This document shows positions 15,357-24,671 of a stretch of DNA of 64,000 nt, piece by piece. Made by a program: the position numbers and the translations under genes. The notes under the pieces are model-generated. The model saw nothing but the letters and a program-made list of their open reading frames with translations, searched no databases and had not been told where the DNA came from. The DNA is from Marinilabiliaceae bacterium JC017 (GTDB lineage: Bacteria > Bacteroidota > Bacteroidia > Bacteroidales > Marinilabiliaceae): assembly GCA_004296775.1 (NCBI GenBank), contig RHGE01000019.1, positions 26,314-90,313 of the forward strand, read 5' to 3'. Within the stretch, counting starts at the first letter, position 1, and each line of letters begins with the position of its first letter.

Positions 15357-18300
15357 ATGATATCACTTTTTCAAGTCAGAACCGTTGCTCAATTCGAATC
15401 TAAGACACTTTTACGAAGTTGGTTTTTTAGAATTTTCTCCGGTATAGCTGTTTTATTCATCTTTTTTTTCAATCTCTTTGGGATGACATCGCTGGGAGAT
15501 GGGGCCTGGCCAGGTCGCTTGTTGCCTGCTTCTTGTCCTTACGTGAATCTCTTTTTCCTTAATGTAGCACAGGCTATTATTGCTGTTTTTCTCTCGGCTG
15601 ATTTTTTGGGAAGAGATAAAAAACTGGATACCACCGAGGCTTTTTATATCAGGAGCATTTCAAATTCAGCCTATGTGTGGGGAAAGGCATTTGGCATTCT
15701 CAAAGTTTTCCTTGGATTAAACTTGTTAGTATTGGCTATTGGAGCTGTTTTTTCACTCATTCAAGGAGAGATGGCATTTAATCTCCCGGCTTATCTCATT
15801 TATCCGCTTTTAATTTCTTTGCCTACGTTGATTTTTATTTTAGGACTCTCCTTTTTTACCATGAGTCTGGTGCGTAATCAGGCAGTTACGTTCGTGTTGT
15901 TGCTTGGCTATATAGCCGTTTCATTATTCTTTCTGAAGAGTAAGTTATATGGTGTGTGGGATGTTATTGGCTTTTTTACGCCGATGTTATTTTCCGATTT
16001 TACCGGTTTTTTTGATATCGCGCAATTGGTAGTGTTACGAATGGGGTACCTGGTTATGGGAGTGGCTCTTATTGCTGCCACCATATGGAAGTTACCTCGT
16101 TTGCCCCAAAAAAGGTTTTTTTCTATTCGAATGTCACTGGGAGTAATCCTTTTCTTGGTTATTGGAGCCGGGCTGTTTTCCCGTTATTTATTTGTTCACC
16201 GTGATAAACTAAGGGTCAGGGAAGAAATAGCTTTGTTGAATGCTGATTTGGATGAAAGTGATGCCGGGATTCTTTCTTATGACATTGATTTAGTACATCG
16301 AAGGAATGAAATTGAGTGTCATGCTCAACTGCAGGTAGCGGTAAATGATAGTTCAAGTATCCCTCTTGTATTTGTCTTAAATCCGGGTTTAAAAGTTAAA
16401 TCTATTCACCTTGGCGTAAAAGCCGCTTCCTTTTCTCAGAATCATCATCTCTTAAAAATTAAAGATGAGACAAAGCATTGCAAAGGTGATACATTGGATG
16501 TTCAAATAAGATACGCCGGCAGCATCGATGAGAATGTGATGTTTATGGATATTAGTGAAGAGGTTCGCGGGGAAATAAACCGATTAGATCCGGTTGTTGC
16601 CGGTAAAAACCATGCATATATAACACCTGATTATCTATTATTAACACGGGAGGCTGCCTGGTATCCGGTCATTGCCAGGAATCGCTATTGGACTCAATAT
16701 GCTTTTTCGCAGTTTAAATTAACGGTAACCACCAGGCCTGATTTAGTGGCTATATCGCAAGGGGTTGCTAATCATAAACAACCTGGTAACTGGGAATTTA
16801 AACCAGAGCAAAAGTTAAATGCGCTGAGTTTAGTAATTGGCGCCTATAGTAAGAAAGAATTAACTGTTGATTCTGTCGACTTACAACTATATACTCATAA
16901 AAGTCATCAGACGTTGATTGAAAATTTTGATTTGCTTGAAGATACGATTCCTGAGTTGTTAAAATCCATTAAAAATGATTATGAGCGTAAAATAGGTTTT
17001 AGGTATCCCTTTAATCGTTTTATGGTGGTTGAGACGCCAATTCATTATTATGGATATATCAGGATGTGGTCCCTTGCCACCGAGCATTTGATGCCGGAGA
17101 TGGTGCTGTTTCCTGAAAATGGGGGAGGTACCTGGGAGAATGACTTTGTTTCCCAAGCAAAGCGGCAAAAAAGAAGAGCCAGGAGAAATAATGAAGAACT
17201 AACTGACAGAGGCATCCAGGAACGGGTATTTCGTGGTTTGATCGGAAATAACTTTATCCATCCGCGGCGTTTTTTCTTTGGTGGAAGAGAGGCTGAACAA
17301 CGGAATCTTGAAAACTGGGGTAAATTCATGGTTTTCCCGATGTTTTTTAATTATGCCAATAATATTGATCAGGCTGGTTTTCCAATGTTTAATATCTCGG
17401 TTGAGAATTACCTGTTTAATCGTCAGCAGGAACAGACAGGACATTTCTTTGGCGGATTGAATACCAATGATGAAGTGGTGATACGAATGGCTGGCAAGAG
17501 TCTTTCGCAATTGATTGAAGAGGAAAATGAAAATACCCTTGGCGATGTTTTTGCCGCCAAGGGAAATCAACTTTTTAACAGCATGAAAGTGAGTCTGACA
17601 GGTAACGAATTTGACCGGTTTATCGATTCCCTTATTCAAGCGTATCAGTTCACTAACCTTGATGAGGTCCAGTTTATCAATGAAATCTCGGCCAGAACAA
17701 AAATTGATCTGAAGAGGACTTTCGATTATTGGTTGAATGAGCAATGTCTGCCGGCCTTTCTTTTAGGTGAGATAAAAGTGTGGGAGATAAATGAAGGCAA
17801 CCGGATACGTTATTTCATGAAGGTACCGGTTACCAATCAGGGACAAGTAGATGGAGTAATCAACTTTGTGGTGCGGGAAGGAATGGCTGGTAATCGGCGT
17901 GGCCGTTTCAGAAGACAGATGGGAGGTGGAAATAATGATCCTGATAGCCAGCAGAGTTTCCCGATTAAATCAGGTGAAACCGTAGATATTGGTTTTTTAC
18001 TCGATCAGGAGCCGCGCGAAGTGGTTGTGAATACACTTCTTGCTGCAAATATTCCTTCTTCCCAAAGACTTGAAACCGGCAAGGTTATTAAGGATCATCG
18101 GTTTAATGATTATTTTGAAGGTGTGCGGCAATCAACAAAGAAATTGCGTTATAAAGAAGTTTATGAAGTGATTGTCGATAATGAGGATGAAGGGTGTGAG
18201 GTGATAAATACCGGAGAAAGCAGTACCGTAAAAGATTGGTGGGCAAACAGGCAGGAAGGGGGTACCAGTGTTGGTGACAAGAAATATGGTAACCTGCGCT

Positions 18301-18695
18301 TATGGAATCCACCGGTAAAGTGGGAGTTGGTAGTAAATGGGAGTTATTTTGGGGAGTATATCAAATCGGCTTATTATAAACGCCGTGGAACCGGAGTTGG
18401 TCGAATACGATGGACTTGTCAAATTCCTGAAAGTGGAAATTATGGGGTATATGCTTATTTACCTGGTTCACGTCATCATTTCAGACGACGTCGACATACC
18501 GGAGATGGCAGTTATTATTATACTGTTTTTCATGATGATGGGGATGTTGTAAGGCAAGTAAAATCAGCTGAAAGCGGTGATTGGCAGTACCTGGGAGAGT
18601 ATTATTTTTCTGCGGGAGAGGGTGTGGTTGAGCTTTCAGATAAGACCGAAAATGACATAGTGGTGGGGGATGCCATCAAATGGGTCAGACGATAA
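15357..18695 (+). CDS. ABC-2 type permease fused to inactive M1-peptidase-like and golvesin-like domains
   Basis: The 1112-residue protein begins with about seven membrane helices (residues about 20-280), arranged like an ABC-2 permease and including a SADFLGRDKKLDTTEAF loop. A large extracytoplasmic part follows. Residues of about 300-820 resemble the M1 aminopeptidase fold (GFRYPFNRFMVVETP, the TEHLMPEM stretch, FDYWLNEQCLPAF), but no HExxH zinc motif is present. The last 140 residues resemble the golvesin/Xly C-terminal carbohydrate-binding-like domain (IRWTCQIPESGNYGVYAYLP, VVELSDKT, DAIKWVRR). ABC permeases fused to M1-like ectodomains are known in Bacteroidota; the added terminal domain is less usual. 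It probably works with the ATPase encoded just upstream. The substrate is unknown. Confidence 0.78.
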   Translation: MISLFQVRTVAQFESKTLLRSWFFRIFSGIAVLFIFFFNLFGMTSLGDGAWPGRLLPASCPYVNLFFLNVAQAIIAVFLSADFLGRDKKLDTTEAFYIRSISNSAYVWGKAFGILKVFLGLNLLVLAIGAVFSLIQGEMAFNLPAYLIYPLLISLPTLIFILGLSFFTMSLVRNQAVTFVLLLGYIAVSLFFLKSKLYGVWDVIGFFTPMLFSDFTGFFDIAQLVVLRMGYLVMGVALIAATIWKLPRLPQKRFFSIRMSLGVILFLVIGAGLFSRYLFVHRDKLRVREEIALLNADLDESDAGILSYDIDLVHRRNEIECHAQLQVAVNDSSSIPLVFVLNPGLKVKSIHLGVKAASFSQNHHLLKIKDETKHCKGDTLDVQIRYAGSIDENVMFMDISEEVRGEINRLDPVVAGKNHAYITPDYLLLTREAAWYPVIARNRYWTQYAFSQFKLTVTTRPDLVAISQGVANHKQPGNWEFKPEQKLNALSLVIGAYSKKELTVDSVDLQLYTHKSHQTLIENFDLLEDTIPELLKSIKNDYERKIGFRYPFNRFMVVETPIHYYGYIRMWSLATEHLMPEMVLFPENGGGTWENDFVSQAKRQKRRARRNNEELTDRGIQERVFRGLIGNNFIHPRRFFFGGREAEQRNLENWGKFMVFPMFFNYANNIDQAGFPMFNISVENYLFNRQQEQTGHFFGGLNTNDEVVIRMAGKSLSQLIEEENENTLGDVFAAKGNQLFNSMKVSLTGNEFDRFIDSLIQAYQFTNLDEVQFINEISARTKIDLKRTFDYWLNEQCLPAFLLGEIKVWEINEGNRIRYFMKVPVTNQGQVDGVINFVVREGMAGNRRGRFRRQMGGGNNDPDSQQSFPIKSGETVDIGFLLDQEPREVVVNTLLAANIPSSQRLETGKVIKDHRFNDYFEGVRQSTKKLRYKEVYEVIVDNEDEGCEVINTGESSTVKDWWANRQEGGTSVGDKKYGNLRLWNPPVKWELVVNGSYFGEYIKSAYYKRRGTGVGRIRWTCQIPESGNYGVYAYLPGSRHHFRRRRHTGDGSYYYTVFHDDGDVVRQVKSAESGDWQYLGEYYFSAGEGVVELSDKTENDIVVGDAIKWVRR

Positions 18696-18725
18696 AAATC
18701 ATAACAATATTTTAATAATTAAGAA

Positions 18726-20207
18726 ATGAATCAGCTAATTCGAGGCTTTCTGTTTTTATTTTTAGTATTTATCCCGTGGCAGAAGTTGTTTGCTCAACGG
18801 TTACTTACGCTGCAACAATCGGTAAGTGAAGCACTGGAAAAGAGTCCGGAAATAAGGCAGGCCAAGGCAAATTTAATCTACAACAGGGAGAATTTGACCG
18901 CTCAACGTGCTTCACTTAAGTCAAAATTTAAGCTTAGTGTTACGCCCTATAAATATTCCAATAGTCGCAATTATGATGATTTTAATCAAGCCTGGTATAA
19001 TGCTGAAAAAACATCAAGCTTTGGCACTTTGAGTGTGAATCAACCAATTGTATGGACCGATGGGGAATTGTCTCTGGTGAATCGGTTTGGTTGGGAAGAC
19101 AATTACAGTTCTTCATCGGTTAATCAGCCATTCAAGGGATTCAGTAATAGTCTGGATTTGCGATTGAATCAGCCTGTTTTTACTTACAACAGGCGTAAAC
19201 TCGAATTGCGGGAGTTGGAACTTGCCTTTGAAAATGCGCAGTTAAGTTACGCTCTCAAAGAATTGAATATTGAAAAGCGGGTCACCGATTATTTTTATCA
19301 GTTATATCAAACTCAAATGAATGTTTTGACTTACCGGGAAGAATATGCAAACCGGAAAAAAAGTTATGACATTATTAAAAACAAGGTGGAAGCTGGTTTA
19401 ACAGCAAAGGAAGAGTTGCTTCAGGCCGAATTGGATTTGATGTCGAGTTCATCGACTCTCCAGAATAGTGAAGTTAACCTTGAAAATGTGAAAGATAATT
19501 TCAAGCAGATGCTTGGTATTCCTTTGGAAGAGGAGATCATGGTGATTGCCGAAGTGAGCATTTTACCCGTTGATATAGATCTGGCACAAGCTATTTCTTA
19601 TGGTCTGAAGAATCGCATGGAAATTCGTCAGCGTGAAATAGAGATTGAGAAAGGTCAATTTGATATTATCAGAACCAATGCGTTAAATGAGTTCAAGGGG
19701 AACGTTGGTTTATCTGTTGGCCTTTTTGGAAACGATGAACGGTTTCAGGATATATATGCGACGCCTAATGATAATCAGGATGTCTCGGTTAGTTTTGAAA
19801 TACCCTTGTGGGATTGGGGAGAAAAGAAAGCTCGTTTGCGTGCCGCAGAAGCTAATTTGCAAGCCCAAGAGTTTAGATTGGAAGATGAGCAGATTGGTAT
19901 CAAATTGTCCGTTCGTCAAATTCACCGCACCTTAAAAAATCTCTTGACTCAGATAAATATTGCCCGTAAAAATGAAGAAAATGCTAAGCTGACCTATGAA
20001 ATAAATCTTGAAAAATATAAAAATGGAGATCTGACCAGTATGGATTTGAATTTGGTACAGAATCAGCTGACTCAAAAGAAGAATGATTTAACCAGTGCAC
20101 TGATAAATTACAAGCTTGAACTGCTGAATATGAAACTCCAGACATTGTATGATTTCGAAAATAAAGTGCCCGTGATACCGGAAGTACTTAACCCCGAAAA
20201 AAGATAA
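18726..20207 (+). CDS. TolC-family outer membrane efflux protein
   Basis: The 493-residue protein has a signal peptide (LFLVFIPWQKLFAQR) and two outer-membrane-efflux repeats rich in long amphipathic coiled coils. Examples are VSEALEKSPEIRQAKANLI at the start, VEAGLTAKEELLQAELDL in the middle, the half-repeat starting AQAISYGLKNRMEIRQ, and EKYKNGDLTSMDLNLVQNQL near the end. It would form the trimeric outer-membrane channel for the pumps encoded next. The next ORF opens 6 bp downstream, though the adaptor's likely start is 130 bp further on. Confidence 0.93.
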   Translation: MNQLIRGFLFLFLVFIPWQKLFAQRLLTLQQSVSEALEKSPEIRQAKANLIYNRENLTAQRASLKSKFKLSVTPYKYSNSRNYDDFNQAWYNAEKTSSFGTLSVNQPIVWTDGELSLVNRFGWEDNYSSSSVNQPFKGFSNSLDLRLNQPVFTYNRRKLELRELELAFENAQLSYALKELNIEKRVTDYFYQLYQTQMNVLTYREEYANRKKSYDIIKNKVEAGLTAKEELLQAELDLMSSSSTLQNSEVNLENVKDNFKQMLGIPLEEEIMVIAEVSILPVDIDLAQAISYGLKNRMEIRQREIEIEKGQFDIIRTNALNEFKGNVGLSVGLFGNDERFQDIYATPNDNQDVSVSFEIPLWDWGEKKARLRAAEANLQAQEFRLEDEQIGIKLSVRQIHRTLKNLLTQINIARKNEENAKLTYEINLEKYKNGDLTSMDLNLVQNQLTQKKNDLTSALINYKLELLNMKLQTLYDFENKVPVIPEVLNPEKR

Positions 20208-20336
20208 TGAATCATGAAACAAAATCTGACTACGTTCTTCTTACATTTTGTCAAGAGGGGTTTTACCCAAATCCTAATCCCCATGATTAAATTTGGTGAA
20301 TACGCTCTGCCAATTGAAAAATCAAATAATAGATCA

Positions 20337-21389
20337 ATGAAAAATCCAATAATTCTTTGTCTGACTAATGTTCTTCTTTTTGTAGCCTGTAACAATCAGT
20401 CTTCCGATTTTAGTACGGATGTGGCAGTTAATGTCTCTGTTGAAGAGGTAGAATATAATCCCATTGAACAAACACTGATGGCAACCGGTACGATTAAACC
20501 TGTTATGGCTGTTATCATTAAAAATGAAATGGCAGGGAATTATTACCTCCAAAAGAATCCTCGTACCAGAAGCCCTTTTAAGATGGGAGATGAAGTGCAA
20601 AAAGGAGATCGGATAATAAGATTGGAAGATAAAGAGTATGAAAATAGAGCGAATATAGAAGGTGCACGATTAGATCTTGAAATTTCTGAAATGGAGTATA
20701 AGAAACAACAAGCGTTGTATGAGAAAGGGGGTGTTACATTGCGGGAGCTGGTTAACTCGGAGAAGACATTGGTTTCTGCACGTCAAAGCCATGAAAATGC
20801 CCAAATCAGTTTGGATAAGATGCAAATAGTGGCCCCTTTTTCGGGGGTTATTACCAATTTACCTTATTATTCTCAGGGTGTTAGGTTGGAGACTGGTCAG
20901 GAAGTGTTGAGCCTGATGAATTATTCTACCATGTTGATGGATTTACAGATGCCTGAGAATTTGATGGGAGAGGTAAAGATGAATCAGCTGGTTAATATTA
21001 TGAATTATACTTTGCCTGATGATACGTTGAGAGGAAAAATTTCAGAATTGTCCCCGGCGATTGATGAAGCTACCCGCTCCTTTAAAGGCAGGGTTATCAT
21101 TGAGAATGAATCCATGATGCTGAGACCTGGTATGTTTGTTAAGGCTGAAGTGGTGGTGGCTGCTAAAGACAGTGCTTTGGTTATCCCCAAAGATGTGGTT
21201 TTAGTTGAAGGTAACCGTAAAGTAGTATTTGTAGCCGCTAATGAAACAGCAGAGAAAAGATTTATAAAAACGGGGATTGAGAACAATGGACAGTTGGAGG
21301 TGCTCGATGGCCTGAAGAAAGATGAGCGTGTGATCGTGAAAGGCTTTGAGACCTTGAAAGACCGGTCTAAAATTAATGTGGTAAAATAG
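20337..21389 (+). CDS. RND periplasmic adaptor (HlyD/MFP family) lipoprotein
   Basis: The 350-residue adaptor joins the inner-membrane pump to TolC. ATG 20337 is chosen because it starts a lipoprotein signal (MKNPIILCLTNVLLFVACNN, lipobox ending at Cys), whereas the longer frame adds 41 residues of unlikely sequence. A lipoyl/barrel-sandwich half (KMGDEVQKGDRIIRLED) is followed by a helical hairpin (residues about 100-155), the second half (IVAPFSGVITNLPYYSQG), a beta-barrel and a membrane-proximal domain (VEVLDGL-like LEVLDGLKKDERVIVKGFE). It lies between tolC and the first RND gene. Confidence 0.93.
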   Translation: MKNPIILCLTNVLLFVACNNQSSDFSTDVAVNVSVEEVEYNPIEQTLMATGTIKPVMAVIIKNEMAGNYYLQKNPRTRSPFKMGDEVQKGDRIIRLEDKEYENRANIEGARLDLEISEMEYKKQQALYEKGGVTLRELVNSEKTLVSARQSHENAQISLDKMQIVAPFSGVITNLPYYSQGVRLETGQEVLSLMNYSTMLMDLQMPENLMGEVKMNQLVNIMNYTLPDDTLRGKISELSPAIDEATRSFKGRVIIENESMMLRPGMFVKAEVVVAAKDSALVIPKDVVLVEGNRKVVFVAANETAEKRFIKTGIENNGQLEVLDGLKKDERVIVKGFETLKDRSKINVVK

Positions 21390-21539
21390 CCATTTAATCA
21401 AGAAAAGAGATGAAATGTTCATACGAATTCAATTTCTACACAGAAGGATGATTAATAAAGAAAAACCCTGCGTCACAGTGTCTCTGTGTTCGCAATCTAT
21501 TATCTCATATCTATCAGTCTTTTGTCTAATTTTAAATAT

Positions 21540-24500
21540 ATGAAAGTAATTGCCAGGTTTTCGGTTAACTATCCGGTTACTGTATTTATGATAGTGCTTG
21601 GAGTGGTATTGCTGGGAGCCATATCCTTATCGCGTTTGGGAACGGATTTGTTTCCCGATTTGCAGAACCCGCGTTTATATGTGGAAATAAAATCCGGCGA
21701 GCGTCCTCCTGAAGAGATAGAAACACGTTTTGTTGAAGCTATAGAAGCTTTAGCCATCCGACAAAGTGGTGTGATGAATGTGTCTTCTGTGAGTCAGGTA
21801 GGGGCCGGTCAGGTAACGGTTGATTATACCTGGAGCAAGGATATGGATGAAGCTTACTTGGATCTGCAAAAAGCTTTAGCAACGATTTCCCAGGATCCGG
21901 ATATGGAAGCGTTCAATATTACCCGTTTTGATCCGAATTCTTCGCCAGTTATTCATGCTGCTTTGAGCCATGAAGAAATAAAAGATATGAATGTGTTGCG
22001 CATGGTAGCTGACAATTATTTGCGTAATGAATTGATACGCATTGAAGGAATTGCTGATGTGCGGGTGTCGGGGGAAGAGATTGCCGAAGTGATGGTGGAA
22101 ACGGATCCTGCCTCCTTAGAAGCGAATAATGTGACCTCTTCAGAAATTATTAATGCCATCTGGAATTTTAACAAGAATGTGTCGGGTGGTAACATTGAAG
22201 AGATGGGGCAAAAGTACATTATTAAAGGATTAAGTGCTTTGGTTTCGGTAAGTGATCTTGAGAATTTAGTAGTGAAGACAAAAACCACTCCCTTAAGTAG
22301 TGTTACCTCAGTAGATCAGAAAGCGACTTCTGTTCCCTTGTTATTAAAGGAAGTAGCTATGGTTTCAGTAAAGAATCAAAAGCCGGAAACCATTGTACGT
22401 CTGAATGGGGAACGATGTCTGGGGATCTCAATCTATAAAGAGATGCGTTTTAATACGGTGGAGGCCGTTGAGAAAGTGCAACAGGCTTTTAGGAAAATTA
22501 AAAAACGGTTGCCGGGATATGAGTTGAAAGTAATTAAAAATCAAGGGGTATTTATACAAAGTGCCATAGGAGAAGTTGAGGAGAGTGCTTTAATTGGTAT
22601 TGTTTTCGCGGTGTTTGTGTTGTTTCTTTTTCTTCGTCGGTTTGGTGTAACACTTATTGTGAGTGTTGCCATTCCTATTTCTGTGATTGCTACATTTAAT
22701 CTGATGTATTTTAATGGGCTTACGCTTAATGTTATGACACTTGGTGGATTAGCCTTGGGCGCCGGAATGTTGGTTGATAATGCCATTGTGGTAGTGGAAA
22801 ATATCTATCGGAAGTTGGAAGAGGGCCTGTCTTTAAAGCAGGCCGCCATTGAGGGGGCTGCCGGTGTAGGAGGTGCGCTGACTGCATCAACACTCACCAC
22901 CATCGTGGTTTTTCTTCCTATTGTATACCTGCATGGGGCATCTGGTGAGTTGTTTAAAGATCAGGCCTGGACAGTAGCCTTTTCTTTGTTCTCTTCATTG
23001 GTAGTGGCTTTGATATTGATTCCCCTGTTGAGTAATCTTTTCCTGGGTGAACGGAAACCGAATGCCCGGCAACAGGAAGGTATAAGGTTGACATGGTATG
23101 GGCATTTGCTTGGCCGAATTCTCGAACACAGAAAACTCGTCATTTTGGCAGCTATTCTATTATGCTTGTTAAGCGGGCTATTGATTCCCCAAATTGGCAG
23201 TGAATTTATGCCGGAAACACAGTCGCGTCAGGTCACTATCCAAACTACCTTGCCGGCAGGGACTGCCCTGGAAAAATGTGATCGTACTTTGGAACAAATG
23301 GAAGAGATGGTTTACGGATTGCTCGACGATAAAATCGACTGGACCTTCATTCATGCCGGACCGGAAACTGCGCAAGCATCATCAGTACAATCGCTTCAGG
23401 GAGAAAACACAGGGTATTTGAAGTTGGCATTAAAACCAGATGTGGAGATTAATTATTCTGAATTGATGGCTGCCTTAGATCATCTCTTTACCGGGATTAG
23501 CGGTTTGGATGTACAATTTAAGCAGGATGAGTCGGTGTTACAAAATATTTTAGGTAGTGATGAGGCGCCGTTGTTGACCGAAGTGAGTGGGGATGACCTG
23601 GAAGTGCTGGAACAAGTCACGGAGGCGTTTGTTGGTATAATGCGATCTCAAGGAAATGTATATAATGTTAAAAGCACATTTGAAAATGGTGCTCCCGAAG
23701 TAAATATTAAGATCGACCGTTTGAAAGCCGGGATCTATAATCTGGAGGTTTCGGCTATAATGGATCAAATAAAAAGCTTTCTTTCCGGTAAAGATGGCGG
23801 TCGCATGGAATTGAAGGGGGAGATTACTGATATATCCCTTAAAATGCCGGAGGTACAACTCAATGAACTGAAAAACTTGAAAATAAAAAGTGGGGATAAA
23901 AATTATTTATTGTCTGAATTGGCCCAAATCAACATTGGCCGGTCCCCTCGGGAGATTAGAAGAAATAATCAAAAGCGGGTAGCGCAAATCAGTGCAATGG
24001 TGACAGAGGATAAGCCTTTTGATCATGTGGTAAAGGAACTGGAGCAGCAGATTGGAGCAGTAGTTTTACCTGCCGGGGTAAATGTAAAGGTATTGGGTGC
24101 CGAACAAAAGAGAAAGGAAGCTTTTGGGAGCCTTAGTTTTGCCCTGATCTTATCAATTGTCTTGGTGTATATGGTGATGGCCTCTCAATTTGAATCATTG
24201 ATTCATCCATTTACTATTTTGCTAACAATTCCATTGGCTGGGGTAGGCGCCATACTTGCGTTTTTCTTTTTAGGAAAGACTTTTAATATCATGGCTTTCA
24301 TAGGTATCGTAATGCTTGCAGGAATTGCTGTGAATGATTCCATAATATTGGTGGATGCGATAAATCAGTTAAAAAGGAGGGGAAGGTCATTAACAGACGC
24401 TATTGTTGAAGCAGGCGAGCAACGCATCAGACCGATTCTAATGACCAGTGCCACTACTATTCTGGCTTTATTGCCGTTGACATTTGGATTTGGGGACAGT

Positions 24501-24641
24501 GCGGCCTTGAGAGCACCAATGGCAATTGCGGTAATAGGTGGTTTAATCACTTCCACCTTATTGTCGCTTGTGGTTATTCCATGTGTTTATTATGTGTTTG
24601 ACAGTGTGGTTGTCAGGTTTTCAGACAGGCATTCGAAATAA
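21540..24641 (+). CDS. Efflux RND transporter permease
   Basis: The 1033-residue pump starts at ATG 21540 (MKVIARFSVNYPVTVFM), where the first membrane helix begins; 18 extra upstream codons look non-coding. Two RND halves are seen. The first has a porter domain and helices around ESALIGIVFAVFVLFLFL and GGLALGAGMLVDNAIVVVEN, where the acidic D of helix 4 is present (LVDNAIVVVEN). The second has LSIVLVYMVMASQFESLIHPF and AGIAVNDSIILVDAI. It is proton-motive-force-driven by family. Substrate class cannot be read from the sequence. It ends 30 bp before the chimera gene. Confidence 0.93.
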   Translation: MKVIARFSVNYPVTVFMIVLGVVLLGAISLSRLGTDLFPDLQNPRLYVEIKSGERPPEEIETRFVEAIEALAIRQSGVMNVSSVSQVGAGQVTVDYTWSKDMDEAYLDLQKALATISQDPDMEAFNITRFDPNSSPVIHAALSHEEIKDMNVLRMVADNYLRNELIRIEGIADVRVSGEEIAEVMVETDPASLEANNVTSSEIINAIWNFNKNVSGGNIEEMGQKYIIKGLSALVSVSDLENLVVKTKTTPLSSVTSVDQKATSVPLLLKEVAMVSVKNQKPETIVRLNGERCLGISIYKEMRFNTVEAVEKVQQAFRKIKKRLPGYELKVIKNQGVFIQSAIGEVEESALIGIVFAVFVLFLFLRRFGVTLIVSVAIPISVIATFNLMYFNGLTLNVMTLGGLALGAGMLVDNAIVVVENIYRKLEEGLSLKQAAIEGAAGVGGALTASTLTTIVVFLPIVYLHGASGELFKDQAWTVAFSLFSSLVVALILIPLLSNLFLGERKPNARQQEGIRLTWYGHLLGRILEHRKLVILAAILLCLLSGLLIPQIGSEFMPETQSRQVTIQTTLPAGTALEKCDRTLEQMEEMVYGLLDDKIDWTFIHAGPETAQASSVQSLQGENTGYLKLALKPDVEINYSELMAALDHLFTGISGLDVQFKQDESVLQNILGSDEAPLLTEVSGDDLEVLEQVTEAFVGIMRSQGNVYNVKSTFENGAPEVNIKIDRLKAGIYNLEVSAIMDQIKSFLSGKDGGRMELKGEITDISLKMPEVQLNELKNLKIKSGDKNYLLSELAQINIGRSPREIRRNNQKRVAQISAMVTEDKPFDHVVKELEQQIGAVVLPAGVNVKVLGAEQKRKEAFGSLSFALILSIVLVYMVMASQFESLIHPFTILLTIPLAGVGAILAFFFLGKTFNIMAFIGIVMLAGIAVNDSIILVDAINQLKRRGRSLTDAIVEAGEQRIRPILMTSATTILALLPLTFGFGDSAALRAPMAIAVIGGLITSTLLSLVVIPCVYYVFDSVVVRFSDRHSK

Positions 24642-24671
24642 TAGTTTTAACAGGAAAAAGAACGTCCAATA

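Noticed and set aside
17199..17744. 181-codon minus-strand frame inside the ABC permease fusion
   Set aside because: It is antisense to a continuous 1112-codon frame with clear domains.
20214..20336. N-terminal extension of the HlyD adaptor
   Set aside because: It puts 41 residues before a good lipoprotein signal; the signal must be at the N-terminus.
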